Origin: JAVBMJ01 sp031552535
Lineage (GTDB): Bacteria > Bacteroidota > Bacteroidia > Bacteroidales > Rikenellaceae
Assembly (NCBI GenBank): GCA_031552535.1
Contig: JAVBMJ010000013.1
Coordinates: 1 to 56,776, forward strand
Reading direction: 5' to 3'
Length of the DNA: 56,776 nucleotides
In this document: piece after piece, positions 9,067 through 17,468 of the stretch
Layout: every line of letters begins with the position of its first letter
How positions within the stretch are numbered: position 1 is the first letter of the stretch
Notes under the pieces: generated by a model
The model's input: only the letters and a program-made list of their open reading frames with translations
Told to the model about the DNA's origin: nothing
The model's database searches: none
Translations under genes and position numbers: made by a program

Positions 9067-10707
9067 ATGAAAACTACAAGGACCGGGGAGCGTAAACTGG
9101 AGCAGTTGAGCCCCTTTGAATTGAAAAACAACCTTATAGCGCTGGCTTCCGAAAGTGCACACCGCCGTTCGCGGACTATGCTCAACGCCGGACGGGGCAA
9201 TCCCAACTGGATAGCTACAACCCCGCGCGAGGCGTTTTTTATGTTGGGCTGGTTCGGGCTCGAAGAGTGCCGCCGCACGTTCGACCGGACAGAGGGTATG
9301 GCGGGAATACCCGAAAAAAAAGGCATAGGCAACCGCTTCGAACGCTTTGTCGCCGGAAATGCCCAACTTCCAGGGGTCTCACTTCTCGAAGAGGTTTACC
9401 GCTACGGGATCGACCGCCATGGCTTCGATGCCGACGAGTGGGCGTTGGAATTGGCCGAGGGTATAATCGGGGATCAATACCCATTCCCTGTGCGGATGCT
9501 GCCTCATGCCGAGGCTATCGTACACGATTATCTCGTGCGGGAGATGTGTGGTGGCAAAACGAAAGCGGGCGGGCGCTACGACCTTTTTGCCACCGAAGGC
9601 GGAACGGCTGCAATATGCTATATATTCGATTCGCTGGTCGAGAATTTTTTGCTGAAAAAAGGCGACCGCATTGCGCTCGGGGTACCCGCTTTTACGCCCT
9701 ATCTCGAAATTCCGGAGTTGGCGCGTTACGGGTTCCGGGTTGTGCACATCGAAGGTTCGGCCCGTGACGGGGACGGCAACGCCACTTTTCAATATCCCGG
9801 GTCGGAACTCGACAAACTGAAAGATCCTGCAATAAAAGGGTTCTTTGTCATCAATCCGTCGAATCCCACATCGGTGATGATGGACCGCCGCAGCATGGAA
9901 TACCTTGCAAGTGTTGTAAAACACCATAATCCTGAGCTGATGATCATTACCGACGATGTTTATGGCACTTTCGTGCCGGGTTTCCGCTCGTTGATGGATC
10001 TTTTGCCGCATAACACCCTGTGTGTTTACTCGTTTTCGAAATATTTCGGAGCCACAGGCTGGCGGCTCGGGGTAATTGCCCTTCACGAGGATAATATTTA
10101 CGACCGTATGTTGGCGCGGCTTTCCCAACGCGATCAGGCACGGGTGGCTAAACTATACCGTAATCTGACTCTCACGCCGTCTAAGCTTAAATTTATCGAC
10201 CGCCTGGTTGCCGACAGCCGTCGTGTGGCGTTGAACCATACGGCAGGATTGTCGTTACCTCAACAGATGCAAATGATGCTTTTTGCCGGGTTCGCACTGC
10301 TTGACCGCGACGATACGTACAAAAAATCGTGCATAAAGCTCATCGGTGACCGTTATGCACTGCTGTGGAACGGGCTGGAATTGCCGGTCATTCCCGATGC
10401 CAACCGTGCAGGGTATTACTGTGAATTCGATATGATGGATTGGGCTGTGCGGCACCACGGGAAAGGGTTCGCCGCTTATCTGAAAAAGCATTTCGAACCG
10501 GTCGACATAGTTTTCCGTCTTGCCGAGGAGACATCGGTGGTACTGCTCAACGGCGGCGGCTTTGCCGGGCCCGAGTGGTCGGTGCGCGTTTCGCTGGCCA
10601 ACCTCGACGACGAGGAATATACGTCGATAGGGCGCTCGCTGGCGAAGGTACTCGATGAATATGCCGGAATGTGGAAAAAGGAAAATAAAGTAATTTCAAA
10701 CAATTAA
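9067..10707 (+). CDS. aspD: Bifunctional aspartate aminotransferase / L-aspartate 4-decarboxylase
   Basis: A 546-residue PLP enzyme of fold type I that converts L-aspartate to L-alanine and CO2 in the cytoplasm and consumes a proton. The long N-terminal extension with GRGNPNW (about residue 43) separates AspD from ordinary aminotransferases; the PLP lysine is K325 in SFSKYFGATGWRLG, and NPSNPTSVMM and ITDDVYGTF are the usual cofactor-contact segments. It follows aspT with a 42-bp gap, so co-transcription and a coupled antiport/decarboxylation cycle are likely. Oddity: the last six codons (KVISNN) and the stop lie inside the terminal repeat of a 163-bp intergenic element that begins at 10688, so the element supplies the C-terminus. 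What the ancestral tail was is not known. Confidence 0.93.
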   Translation: MKTTRTGERKLEQLSPFELKNNLIALASESAHRRSRTMLNAGRGNPNWIATTPREAFFMLGWFGLEECRRTFDRTEGMAGIPEKKGIGNRFERFVAGNAQLPGVSLLEEVYRYGIDRHGFDADEWALELAEGIIGDQYPFPVRMLPHAEAIVHDYLVREMCGGKTKAGGRYDLFATEGGTAAICYIFDSLVENFLLKKGDRIALGVPAFTPYLEIPELARYGFRVVHIEGSARDGDGNATFQYPGSELDKLKDPAIKGFFVINPSNPTSVMMDRRSMEYLASVVKHHNPELMIITDDVYGTFVPGFRSLMDLLPHNTLCVYSFSKYFGATGWRLGVIALHEDNIYDRMLARLSQRDQARVAKLYRNLTLTPSKLKFIDRLVADSRRVALNHTAGLSLPQQMQMMLFAGFALLDRDDTYKKSCIKLIGDRYALLWNGLELPVIPDANRAGYYCEFDMMDWAVRHHGKGFAAYLKKHFEPVDIVFRLAEETSVVLLNGGGFAGPEWSVRVSLANLDDEEYTSIGRSLAKVLDEYAGMWKKENKVISNN

Positions 10708-11013
10708 TGGGATATTTTATTCGGTCTTTTTCGGGCATCTTTTCCCGCCGTCACTGCTAAGAAACGGTTTAAAAATATTTCTCTCGTTCTTTTCCACCTC
10801 TTCCCGTTATTCTTTTCCGCCGGCATTTGCTCCATACTCCCGATATGCAGCTTCATCCCGGCGAAAAACACTATCGGGAATATATGAAAAATAACTTCGG
10901 TAATATTCTTAGACAGTTTCTCGATTTGCCACCGGCAAACCTGCGTTTGCCGCCGAAAGATCTGCTCGGCAAACGCCTCGAAAAAATACACCATTAATTA
11001 TTATCAATCACTT
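10688..11013 (+). mobile_element. Family B MITE-like element (163 bp) interrupted by a family A element
   Basis: Left part 10688-10758 starts AAGTAATTTCAAACAATTAA; right part 10922-11013 ends TTATTATCAATCACTT. Without the 163-bp insert the element matches the copy at 21969-22130 in length and sequence. It starts inside the aspD coding sequence. Confidence 0.8.
10759..10921 (+). mobile_element. Family A 163-bp MITE-like element, nested copy
   Basis: Begins AAGAAACGGTTTAAAAATAT and ends AATATTCTTAGACAGTTTCT. CTCTCGTTCTTTTCCACC corresponds to ATCTCGTTCTTTCATCC of 19909-20071, and CTTCATCCCGGCGA to CCTCATCCCACCGCGA. It splits the family B element cleanly. Confidence 0.75.
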
Positions 11014-11017
11014 AAAA

Positions 11018-11217
11018 CCAGAAGGGAACTTTGATCGCATATATTTCCGGCAAAACCGGGCGTGTTAAATCTGACGGTCGCGCTCGCTTCCGATGCTCGT
11101 TTCGCTCCTGCTCCACCGTTTTTTGCAATATCCCCTACACTCCTGCGAAAAGCGGGTCACATGTTGTGAGACCAGCATTGTTATTAAATATTAACCGTTG
11201 ACATTAAAAATGTAATT
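11018..11217. other. Leader region before ansB
   Basis: About 200 bp between the nested repeat and the ansB start. There is no recognised reading frame and no good TAnnTTTG box (only a TATATTTC near 11040); nothing else is identified. Confidence 0.4.
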
Positions 11218-12288
11218 ATGAAAACTCTACGCATTACACGTATTATCGGGTTGGTGGTTATCCTATGCCTGACACTTGGCGTCGAATCGTCGGTGGCGCA
11301 AAAACCTAAAGTCTACATCCTCGCTACGGGAGGAACCATTGCCGGCGAGGGCACATCGGAAGTGGTGTCGGGCTATAAAGCGGGGGCCGTGTCTGTGGAC
11401 CAGATGCTTGCAGCCGTGCCCGAAATTACGAAGATAGCCGAGATCAAAGGCGAACAGGTGGTCAATATTGGCAGCCAGGATATGAACAACGCCGTATGGC
11501 TAAAGCTCGTAAACCGGGTCAATGAACTGTTGAAACAACAGGATGTTGCAGGGATAGTCATAACCCACGGCACCGATACCCAGGAAGAAACGGCGTATTT
11601 CCTGAATCTTACCGTTAAAAGCGAAAAACCGGTCATTCTGGTCGGCTCGATGCGTCCCTCGACGGCGATAAGCGCCGACGGACCGCGAAATATCTATAAT
11701 GCCGTGGCGTGCGCCATCGACAAAAAATCCACGGGCCGTGGCGTTATGGTAGTTATGGACGACCGCATACTCGGTGCCGACGACCTTACGAAAACCAATA
11801 CGTTGAGTGTAGGGACATTCCAATGCCCTAATTTCGGCCCGCTGGGGTATATGTACGACTCCAAACCCATCTACACCCGGCAGTCTGTACGCAAGCACAC
11901 CACCCGCAGTGAATTCGACGTGTCCGGTCTCAAGGAGTTGCCACAGGTGGAGGTCATCATGGGTTATGCCAATGCCGGACGCCTGTTTATCGACGCTGCG
12001 GTGAAAAACGGGGTTAAAGGGTTGGTATATGCCGGTGTAGGGAATGGCAACACTACCGCGGAAGCCCAGAACGCGCTGGCCGATGCGGCCAGGCATGGAG
12101 TGGCCGTGGTGCGCTCTTCGCGGGTGCCTACCGGACCTACGGCTCAGTGGGATGAGGTGGACGACGATAAACTCCACTTCTCGGCATCGTGGTATCTCAA
12201 TCCCCCTAAAGCACGCGTGCTGCTGATGCTGGCCCTCACCAAAACTTCGGATTACAAGGAGATACAGCGTATGTTCACCGAATATTGA
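11218..12288 (+). CDS. ansB: Type II (periplasmic) L-asparaginase
   Basis: A 356-residue amidohydrolase that converts L-asparagine to L-aspartate and ammonia. A signal peptide ends near residue 27 (SSVAQKPK), so the enzyme is exported. The first catalytic Thr is T40 in ATGGTIAGEG; the second catalytic pair, T119-D120, is in HGTDTQEETAYFL. VGSMRPSTAISADGPRN is the conserved core segment. Length and motifs fit the bacterial type II family. It lies downstream of aspT-aspD and 79 bp before a porin gene on the same strand; periplasmic asparaginase would make aspartate just where AspT can import it. The 510-bp gap from aspD contains a nested repeat, so ansB may have its own promoter. None was identified with confidence. 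Confidence 0.93.
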   Translation: MKTLRITRIIGLVVILCLTLGVESSVAQKPKVYILATGGTIAGEGTSEVVSGYKAGAVSVDQMLAAVPEITKIAEIKGEQVVNIGSQDMNNAVWLKLVNRVNELLKQQDVAGIVITHGTDTQEETAYFLNLTVKSEKPVILVGSMRPSTAISADGPRNIYNAVACAIDKKSTGRGVMVVMDDRILGADDLTKTNTLSVGTFQCPNFGPLGYMYDSKPIYTRQSVRKHTTRSEFDVSGLKELPQVEVIMGYANAGRLFIDAAVKNGVKGLVYAGVGNGNTTAEAQNALADAARHGVAVVRSSRVPTGPTAQWDEVDDDKLHFSASWYLNPPKARVLLMLALTKTSDYKEIQRMFTEY

Positions 12289-12367
12289 CAAACCCAAGGC
12301 AGATATGTGAGATTAGTGTGTGTGGTACATGTCTGAGGTTTATCGTGTTGTTATATAATAGTATACC

Positions 12368-13444
12368 ATGAAAAAAATTATACTTATCATTGCATTGCTG
12401 TCGTTGGGTGCCGGACTGCAGGCACAGCACACAGAGAGTGACGATATCCTGAAGCAGTTGAAATGGGATGACGAAAAGCTCAATATATTGATCGACACGC
12501 GCATAGATTATCAGTCCGATTTCAGCAACGGGTGGCAGTCCGGTTCGTTCGAAGCCCAGGCGTTTAAATTGTGGCTGGCGGGCGAGATCGTTCCCGGTGT
12601 GCGTTACCGTGTGCGCCAAAGGCTAAACAAGCCTACCACGCCATTGCGCGAAGGCTATTCCGCAGCGACCGACCAGGCGTGGCTGGCATTTGATTTTGCA
12701 AAACGTTGGACAGTGACTGTCGGCAAGCAGTCGGTACAGTTCGGCACATATGAGTTCGACTATAATCCGGCCGATATCTACATGCCGACGATGTGCTACA
12801 ACGATCTCGACGCCTATAAAACCGGCGTAAATATAGCCTATGCTTTCCCCGATCATACTTTTAATTTCCAGGTAGTCAATTCCGATACCACACAATTCGC
12901 CGCCGCCGATTACGCCAACAAGGCTCTGGCAATGGCTTTCCTGTGGAACGGGAAGATGTTCGACGGCCTGCTTTGCACTCGCTGGGCTTATGGGGCTTTC
13001 CAGCACGACAAAGGCGATTTCCTTAGCTGGGTAACGCTCGGCACGCAGTTGAATGTGAATAAATTTACCGCCGAACTCGACTACTATTGGGGTAAACGCT
13101 ATATGGATTACGGTTCGGTAGTGGGAGCCGACCTCGGGTTGCGCCACGTAATGGATCGGTCGGCGGCGCTGAACCTGAAGTACAACGACGGGAAGTTACG
13201 CCCATCGCTGAAACTGATGTGGAACGACCGCTTCGATCTGCCGACCGACCAGGATGCTTATCGCATTGTGGGTGTTTCGGGTGTGGTGGAGTATTACCCG
13301 TTCAAAGGTAAGTTGAGCGATTTGCGTTTTCATCTGGTCTATTCGTGGAACACCACGATTTTCGAGGGCTCCTATAGTGCGACCAATAATCTCAATGCCT
13401 CGTCGTTGATCGGGGGCGTAAGATGGCTGTTCAAAGTTAAATAG
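12368..13444 (+). CDS. Outer-membrane porin, phosphate-selective porin O/P-like
   Basis: A 358-residue protein with a signal peptide (MKKIILIIALLSLGAGLQAQ) and alternating amphipathic strands throughout, ending in LIGGVRWLFKVK. Segments such as YRVRQRLNKPT, WLAFDFAKRWTVTVGKQSV and FAYDLGLRHV-type strands fit the OprO/OprP-like porins that are common in Bacteroidota. It is the last gene of the asparagine/aspartate cluster, 79 bp after ansB, and is followed by a strong hairpin at 13485-13526. A role in letting asparagine or other small anionic solutes cross the outer membrane is inferred only from position; the substrate cannot be read from the sequence. Confidence 0.75.
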   Translation: MKKIILIIALLSLGAGLQAQHTESDDILKQLKWDDEKLNILIDTRIDYQSDFSNGWQSGSFEAQAFKLWLAGEIVPGVRYRVRQRLNKPTTPLREGYSAATDQAWLAFDFAKRWTVTVGKQSVQFGTYEFDYNPADIYMPTMCYNDLDAYKTGVNIAYAFPDHTFNFQVVNSDTTQFAAADYANKALAMAFLWNGKMFDGLLCTRWAYGAFQHDKGDFLSWVTLGTQLNVNKFTAELDYYWGKRYMDYGSVVGADLGLRHVMDRSAALNLKYNDGKLRPSLKLMWNDRFDLPTDQDAYRIVGVSGVVEYYPFKGKLSDLRFHLVYSWNTTIFEGSYSATNNLNASSLIGGVRWLFKVK

Positions 13445-13484
13445 CTAGTATACATAACAATATCGTCATGCTGGCGGGATTGTT

Positions 13485-13526
13485 CCGTTCCTCGCGGACC
13501 GATAGAAAGCGGTCCGCGAGGAACGG
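13485..13526 (+). terminator. Hairpin after the asp/asn cluster
   Basis: Two perfect 17-base arms (13485-13501 and 13510-13526) with an 8-base loop. The T-run after it is weak. It ends the porin transcript and lies just before the MFS gene start at 13554. Confidence 0.7.
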
Positions 13527-13553
13527 GGTTTCTCATTTGACCTTTCCTGTTCG

Positions 13554-14978
13554 ATGCCTGTTGAAAATTCTTCGAAAATATTGCTGTGGTTGGTAGCAAT
13601 AGGGTTTTTCATGCAGACCCTCGATACTACAATCGTTAACACGGCTATTCCCAGTATCGCCCGCAGTTTTGGGGAGAGTCCGTTGCGTATGCAATCGGTG
13701 ATTGTTTCCTATGCGCTGGTTATGGCCATACTGATTCCTGCGAGCGGGTGGTTGGCCGACCGTTTCGGAATAAGGCGCATCTATCTGCTTTCATTGGCGC
13801 TTTTCACGCTCGGATCGATGTTTTGTGCCGTTTCCCGCGATGTGACCCAACTTGTCGCCTCGCGTATACTGCAAGGGGTAGGAGGTGCCATGTTGCAACC
13901 CGTAGGCCGCCTGGCCGTTCTGAGGGCATTCCCAAAAGGACGCTTTCTCAGGGCGATGAATTTCGTAACCGTACCGGCTCTCGTCGGACCATTGCTGGGA
14001 CCGACTGTCGGTGGATGGCTCTCCGAGACCCTCTCGTGGCATTGGATCTTTTTGATAAATATTCCGGTGGGGGTCGCCGGATTCGTGCTGTCGCTTATAT
14101 ACCTCAAAGATTTGCGAACCCCCGGAACCGGATCGTTCGATCTGGTTGGATTCCTGATGATAGCTCTCGGAATGACGGCTGTTTCATATGCGCTCGACGG
14201 GGTTGTGGAACTTGGTATGCGACAGGCAACGGCGATACTGATAACCATCACAGGGTTGATATTTATAGCATGCTACTGGCTGCATGCCACGCGTAAAAAT
14301 GATGCACTGTTCCCTGTGGTTCTGTTTAAAGTCACCACTTACCGTACTGGAATCCTTGGTAATTTCTTCTCCAGAATTGGAAGCAACGGAGCACCTTTTC
14401 TTATGCCGCTGTTTTTCCAGGTGGGGTTGGGATATTCACCTATGAGATCAGGCCTTATGCTGTTGCCTGCCGCTGCGTCCGGTTTGCTGGTGAAGCGGTT
14501 GAGCGTGCCGCTCATAAACAGGCTGGGATATCGGCGCACACTGGTTAGCAACACCCTTCTGCTGGGGCTCCTGTTGGGCAGTTTCGGCCTTGCGACGGGA
14601 CATCAGCCGGTATGGGTGTTGCTTTTGCAGCTTTTTATATTCGGAGGGATCAACTCACTACAATTTACGGCCATGAACACCCTTACACTCAAAGACCTGA
14701 GCCCCGGACAGGCCAGCAGCGGCAACAGCCTGCTGTCGGTTGTGATGATCTTCACGATGAGCCTCGGTGTTGCCGTGGCTGCGGCGCTTTTAGCTATGTT
14801 CCGCGAGGTTGCTCCGGTGGGCGATGCCCCGGGTGACGGTCTGTTCGCATTCCGTGCCTCTTTCCTTTGCATAGGCGCGATCTCTGCGGCGACGTCGCTT
14901 ATATTTATGCAGTTGCCGCGAGGGAAGGTTGCGGAGCCGGTCTCCCCGGTCGCCCGTGAAGGCATGAGCGAAGGGTAG
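13554..14978 (+). CDS. MFS drug efflux transporter, DHA2 (14-TM, MdtD-like)
   Basis: A 474-residue inner-membrane antiporter. Hydrophobic segments run throughout, consistent with 14 helices. The first helix carries the DHA2 signature LDTTIVNTAIPSIARSFG; GWLADRFGIRRIY is the loop 2-3 motif A, and LQGVGGAMLQPVGRL and GPLLGPTVGGWL (motif C) mark drug:H+ antiporters. The C-terminal 15 or so residues are polar. It stands alone between two hairpins: 13485-13526 upstream, and a shared bidirectional one at 14994-15034 facing folD. The substrate is not predictable. Confidence 0.9.
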   Translation: MPVENSSKILLWLVAIGFFMQTLDTTIVNTAIPSIARSFGESPLRMQSVIVSYALVMAILIPASGWLADRFGIRRIYLLSLALFTLGSMFCAVSRDVTQLVASRILQGVGGAMLQPVGRLAVLRAFPKGRFLRAMNFVTVPALVGPLLGPTVGGWLSETLSWHWIFLINIPVGVAGFVLSLIYLKDLRTPGTGSFDLVGFLMIALGMTAVSYALDGVVELGMRQATAILITITGLIFIACYWLHATRKNDALFPVVLFKVTTYRTGILGNFFSRIGSNGAPFLMPLFFQVGLGYSPMRSGLMLLPAAASGLLVKRLSVPLINRLGYRRTLVSNTLLLGLLLGSFGLATGHQPVWVLLLQLFIFGGINSLQFTAMNTLTLKDLSPGQASSGNSLLSVVMIFTMSLGVAVAAALLAMFREVAPVGDAPGDGLFAFRASFLCIGAISAATSLIFMQLPRGKVAEPVSPVAREGMSEG

Positions 14979-14993
14979 GGGAATGGCAATGAA

Positions 14994-15034
14994 AAGTTCC
15001 GACCCCATGTACGACTTACATGGGGCCGGAACTT
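14994..15034. terminator. Bidirectional hairpin between the MFS gene and folD
   Basis: Inverted repeat with arms AAGTTCCGACCCCATGT (14994-15010) and ACATGGGGCCGGAACTT (15018-15034), one mismatch, followed by CTTT on the plus strand. It sits between the convergent MFS and folD stop codons, so it should end both transcripts. Confidence 0.75.
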
Positions 15035-15053
15035 CTTTGTGAACCTGCTCAGG

Positions 15054-15932
15054 CTATTTGCCGTAGACCTCGCCGCGGCCGGCCTTTAGGGTGTTCTTCA
15101 TCAATGAGATTATAGTCATCGGTCCCACGCCTCCGGGAACCGGCGTGATAAAACTGCACCGCGGGGCTACCTCGTCGTATTTCACATCGCCCAGTAACTT
15201 CCATCCGCTTTTGGTCTTGTCGCTTTTTACGCGTGTGATGCCCACATCTATCACCACAGCCCCCTCTTTCACCATGTCGGCCGTTACGAATTCTGCCTTA
15301 CCCAGCGCGGCTATGATTATGTCACCCGAAGCGACCACCTCCTTCAGGTTCCGTGTGCGGCTGTGGCATATCGTAACCGTGCAATCCCAGCCCTTTTGCG
15401 ACAGCAGGTTGGCTATGGGACGGCCCACGATGTTGCTGCGGCCTATTACCACGCAATGTTTCCCGGCGGTCTCTATCTTATAATATTCCAGCAGCGACAG
15501 TATGCCGTCGGGGGTAGCAGGCAAATAGGAAGGCAATCCCGATATCATACGTCCCGTATTCACAGGGTGGAATCCGTCGACATCCTTGCGCGGATCGATG
15601 GCCTCGATAACCACCTGTTCCGAAATCTGCGCAGGGAGCGGCAATTGCACGATGAATCCATCCACCTCCGGATCGCGGTTCAATGTCCCGATACGCTCCA
15701 GCAATTCCTGCTGTGTGGTCTCTTCCGGCATGCGTATAACCGTAGAACGAAAGCCCACCTCGGCGCAACATTTCTCCTTGTGTCCCACATAAGTCTGGCT
15801 TGCCCCGTCGTTGCCGACCAATATTGCCACGAGATGCGGCGCACGTTGTCCCGAGGCTACCATTTCCGCTACTTCCGCCGCTATTTCCCGCCTAAGTGCG
15901 GCTGCTACTTCCTTGCCGTCGATTACTGTCAT
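15054..15932 (-). CDS. folD: Methylenetetrahydrofolate dehydrogenase / cyclohydrolase
   Basis: A 292-residue cytosolic bifunctional enzyme that interconverts 5,10-methylene-THF, 5,10-methenyl-THF and 10-formyl-THF with NADP. The catalytic Y47-xxx-K51 pair is in TYVGHKEKC; GFIVQLPLPAQI and DVDGFHPVNTG form the folate pocket, and VIGRSNIVGRPIANLL is the dinucleotide-binding loop; PVPGGVGPMTI closes the family signature. Length is typical. It lies 76 bp downstream of ffh on the same strand and is probably co-transcribed with it. Confidence 0.96.
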   Translation of the reverse strand: MTVIDGKEVAAALRREIAAEVAEMVASGQRAPHLVAILVGNDGASQTYVGHKEKCCAEVGFRSTVIRMPEETTQQELLERIGTLNRDPEVDGFIVQLPLPAQISEQVVIEAIDPRKDVDGFHPVNTGRMISGLPSYLPATPDGILSLLEYYKIETAGKHCVVIGRSNIVGRPIANLLSQKGWDCTVTICHSRTRNLKEVVASGDIIIAALGKAEFVTADMVKEGAVVIDVGITRVKSDKTKSGWKLLGDVKYDEVAPRCSFITPVPGGVGPMTIISLMKNTLKAGRGEVYGK

Positions 15933-16008
15933 CGTGAAAATATCTGTATATGTAAAATTGTGATATCTGATATAATACGCCTGCGCGTGGACCCTGCGGT
16001 TTTTCCCG

Positions 16009-17319
16009 CTACCTTCTCATCCGGGGAATTCCGCCGCCGGCCACGGCCTTCATCATCTTGCGCGTGTCGTCGAATTGCTTCAATATTTTGTTGACCTCGG
16101 CCACCGTCACCCCGCTGCCTTTAGCTATACGCTCCTTGCGGCTGCCGTTTATTATCTCCGGACGCTCCCTCTCCAGCGGCGTCATAGAGTATATTATAGC
16201 TTCGGTGCGTGTGAACACATCGTCGTTGATATCCACATCTTTCAACGCCTTGCCTACCCCGGGGATCATCGAGGCGACCTCTTTGAGGTTGCCCATCTTT
16301 TTGATCTGGGCTATCTGCGACAGGAAATCGTTGAAATTAAACTGATTTTTGACGATCTTCTTTTTCAGCTTGCGGGCCTCCTCCTCGTCGTATTGTTCCT
16401 GGGCCCTTTCGACCAGCGAGACAATATCGCCCATCCCGAGGATGCGGTCGGCCATACGTTCGGGATGGAACACCGCAATGGCGTCCATCTTCTCGCCCGA
16501 GCTTATGAACTTGATCGGCTTGTCGACAACCGAACGGATCGAAATGGCCGCGCCGCCGCGTGTGTCGCCGTCGAGTTTGGTTAGCACCACTCCGCCGAAG
16601 TCGAGACGCTGGTTGAATTCACGCGCCGTATTGACCGCATCCTGTCCCGTCATCGAATCGACGACAAACAATATCTCGCCGGGCTTGGTCGCTTTTTTTA
16701 TCGCCTCTATCTCGCGCATCATCTCCTCGTCGACGGCAAGACGTCCGGCAGTGTCTATGATAACCGTGTTAAGCGCGTGACTCTTAGCATATTTTATAGC
16801 GTTTTCGGCTATCTGGACCGGATTTTTATTTTCCTCTTCGGTGTATACCTCTACTCCGACCTGGCTCCCGAGTATTTTTAATTGCTCGATAGCTGCCGGA
16901 CGATAGACGTCACCGGCCACCAGCAACACTCCGCGCCCCTTTTTACTCTTGATCAGCGAGGCCAGTTTCCCCGAGAAGGTGGTTTTACCCGAACCCTGAA
17001 GACCGGCGATAAGGATTACAGCCGGGTTTCCTTCGAGCCTGAGGTCGGTCATCGAGCCGCCCATCAGCGCTGCCAGTTCGTCGTGCACTATCTTGGTGAG
17101 CATCTGCCCCGGCTTCACCGATTTGAGCACGTCGGCACCCATGGCCTTCTGCTTCACCTCGTCGGTAAAGGTTTTGGCCACTTTATAGTTGACGTCGGCA
17201 TCGATCAGCGCCCTCCGTATCTCCTTGAGGGTTTCCGCTACGTTGATCTCGGTGATGCGCCCTTCGCCTTTGAGGACTTTGAACGACCGTTCCAGCCTGT
17301 CGGTTAAATTCTCGAACAT
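16009..17319 (-). CDS. ffh: Signal recognition particle protein Ffh (SRP54)
   Basis: A 436-residue GTPase that binds signal sequences of nascent membrane proteins with 4.5S RNA and delivers them to FtsY. The N-terminal helical bundle (1-90) is followed by the G domain with P-loop GLQGSGKTT (106-114), DTAGRL and LTKLDGD-type motifs, then the methionine-bearing M domain (about 300-436) containing GSGVTVAEVNKILKQFDD. It ends in a short RMRR tail. A TATATTTG promoter (-7 type) lies just upstream at 17343-17350. The 4.5S RNA gene was not found in this window. Confidence 0.96.
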   Translation of the reverse strand: MFENLTDRLERSFKVLKGEGRITEINVAETLKEIRRALIDADVNYKVAKTFTDEVKQKAMGADVLKSVKPGQMLTKIVHDELAALMGGSMTDLRLEGNPAVILIAGLQGSGKTTFSGKLASLIKSKKGRGVLLVAGDVYRPAAIEQLKILGSQVGVEVYTEEENKNPVQIAENAIKYAKSHALNTVIIDTAGRLAVDEEMMREIEAIKKATKPGEILFVVDSMTGQDAVNTAREFNQRLDFGGVVLTKLDGDTRGGAAISIRSVVDKPIKFISSGEKMDAIAVFHPERMADRILGMGDIVSLVERAQEQYDEEEARKLKKKIVKNQFNFNDFLSQIAQIKKMGNLKEVASMIPGVGKALKDVDINDDVFTRTEAIIYSMTPLERERPEIINGSRKERIAKGSGVTVAEVNKILKQFDDTRKMMKAVAGGGIPRMRR

Positions 17320-17342
17320 CTCTTACAACTGTTTTAAGGTTG

Positions 17343-17350
17343 CAAATATA
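17343..17350 (-). promoter_or_regulatory. Bacteroidota -7 box upstream of ffh
   Basis: The minus strand reads TATATTTG here, a perfect TAnnTTTG match 24 bp before the ffh start. A weak TTG (17374-17376) is the only -33 candidate, at a slightly long spacing of 23. Confidence 0.55.
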
Positions 17351-17468
17351 GCGAAAGTCGGGCGCAATAAAAATTTATTTTGGCATACCGGTATCATACG
17401 CAAAAGGAAAACATCTCCCGTTCCATATTTTACATATCACGTTCCTGCCTGGCGGTATGTCGAGGTGG

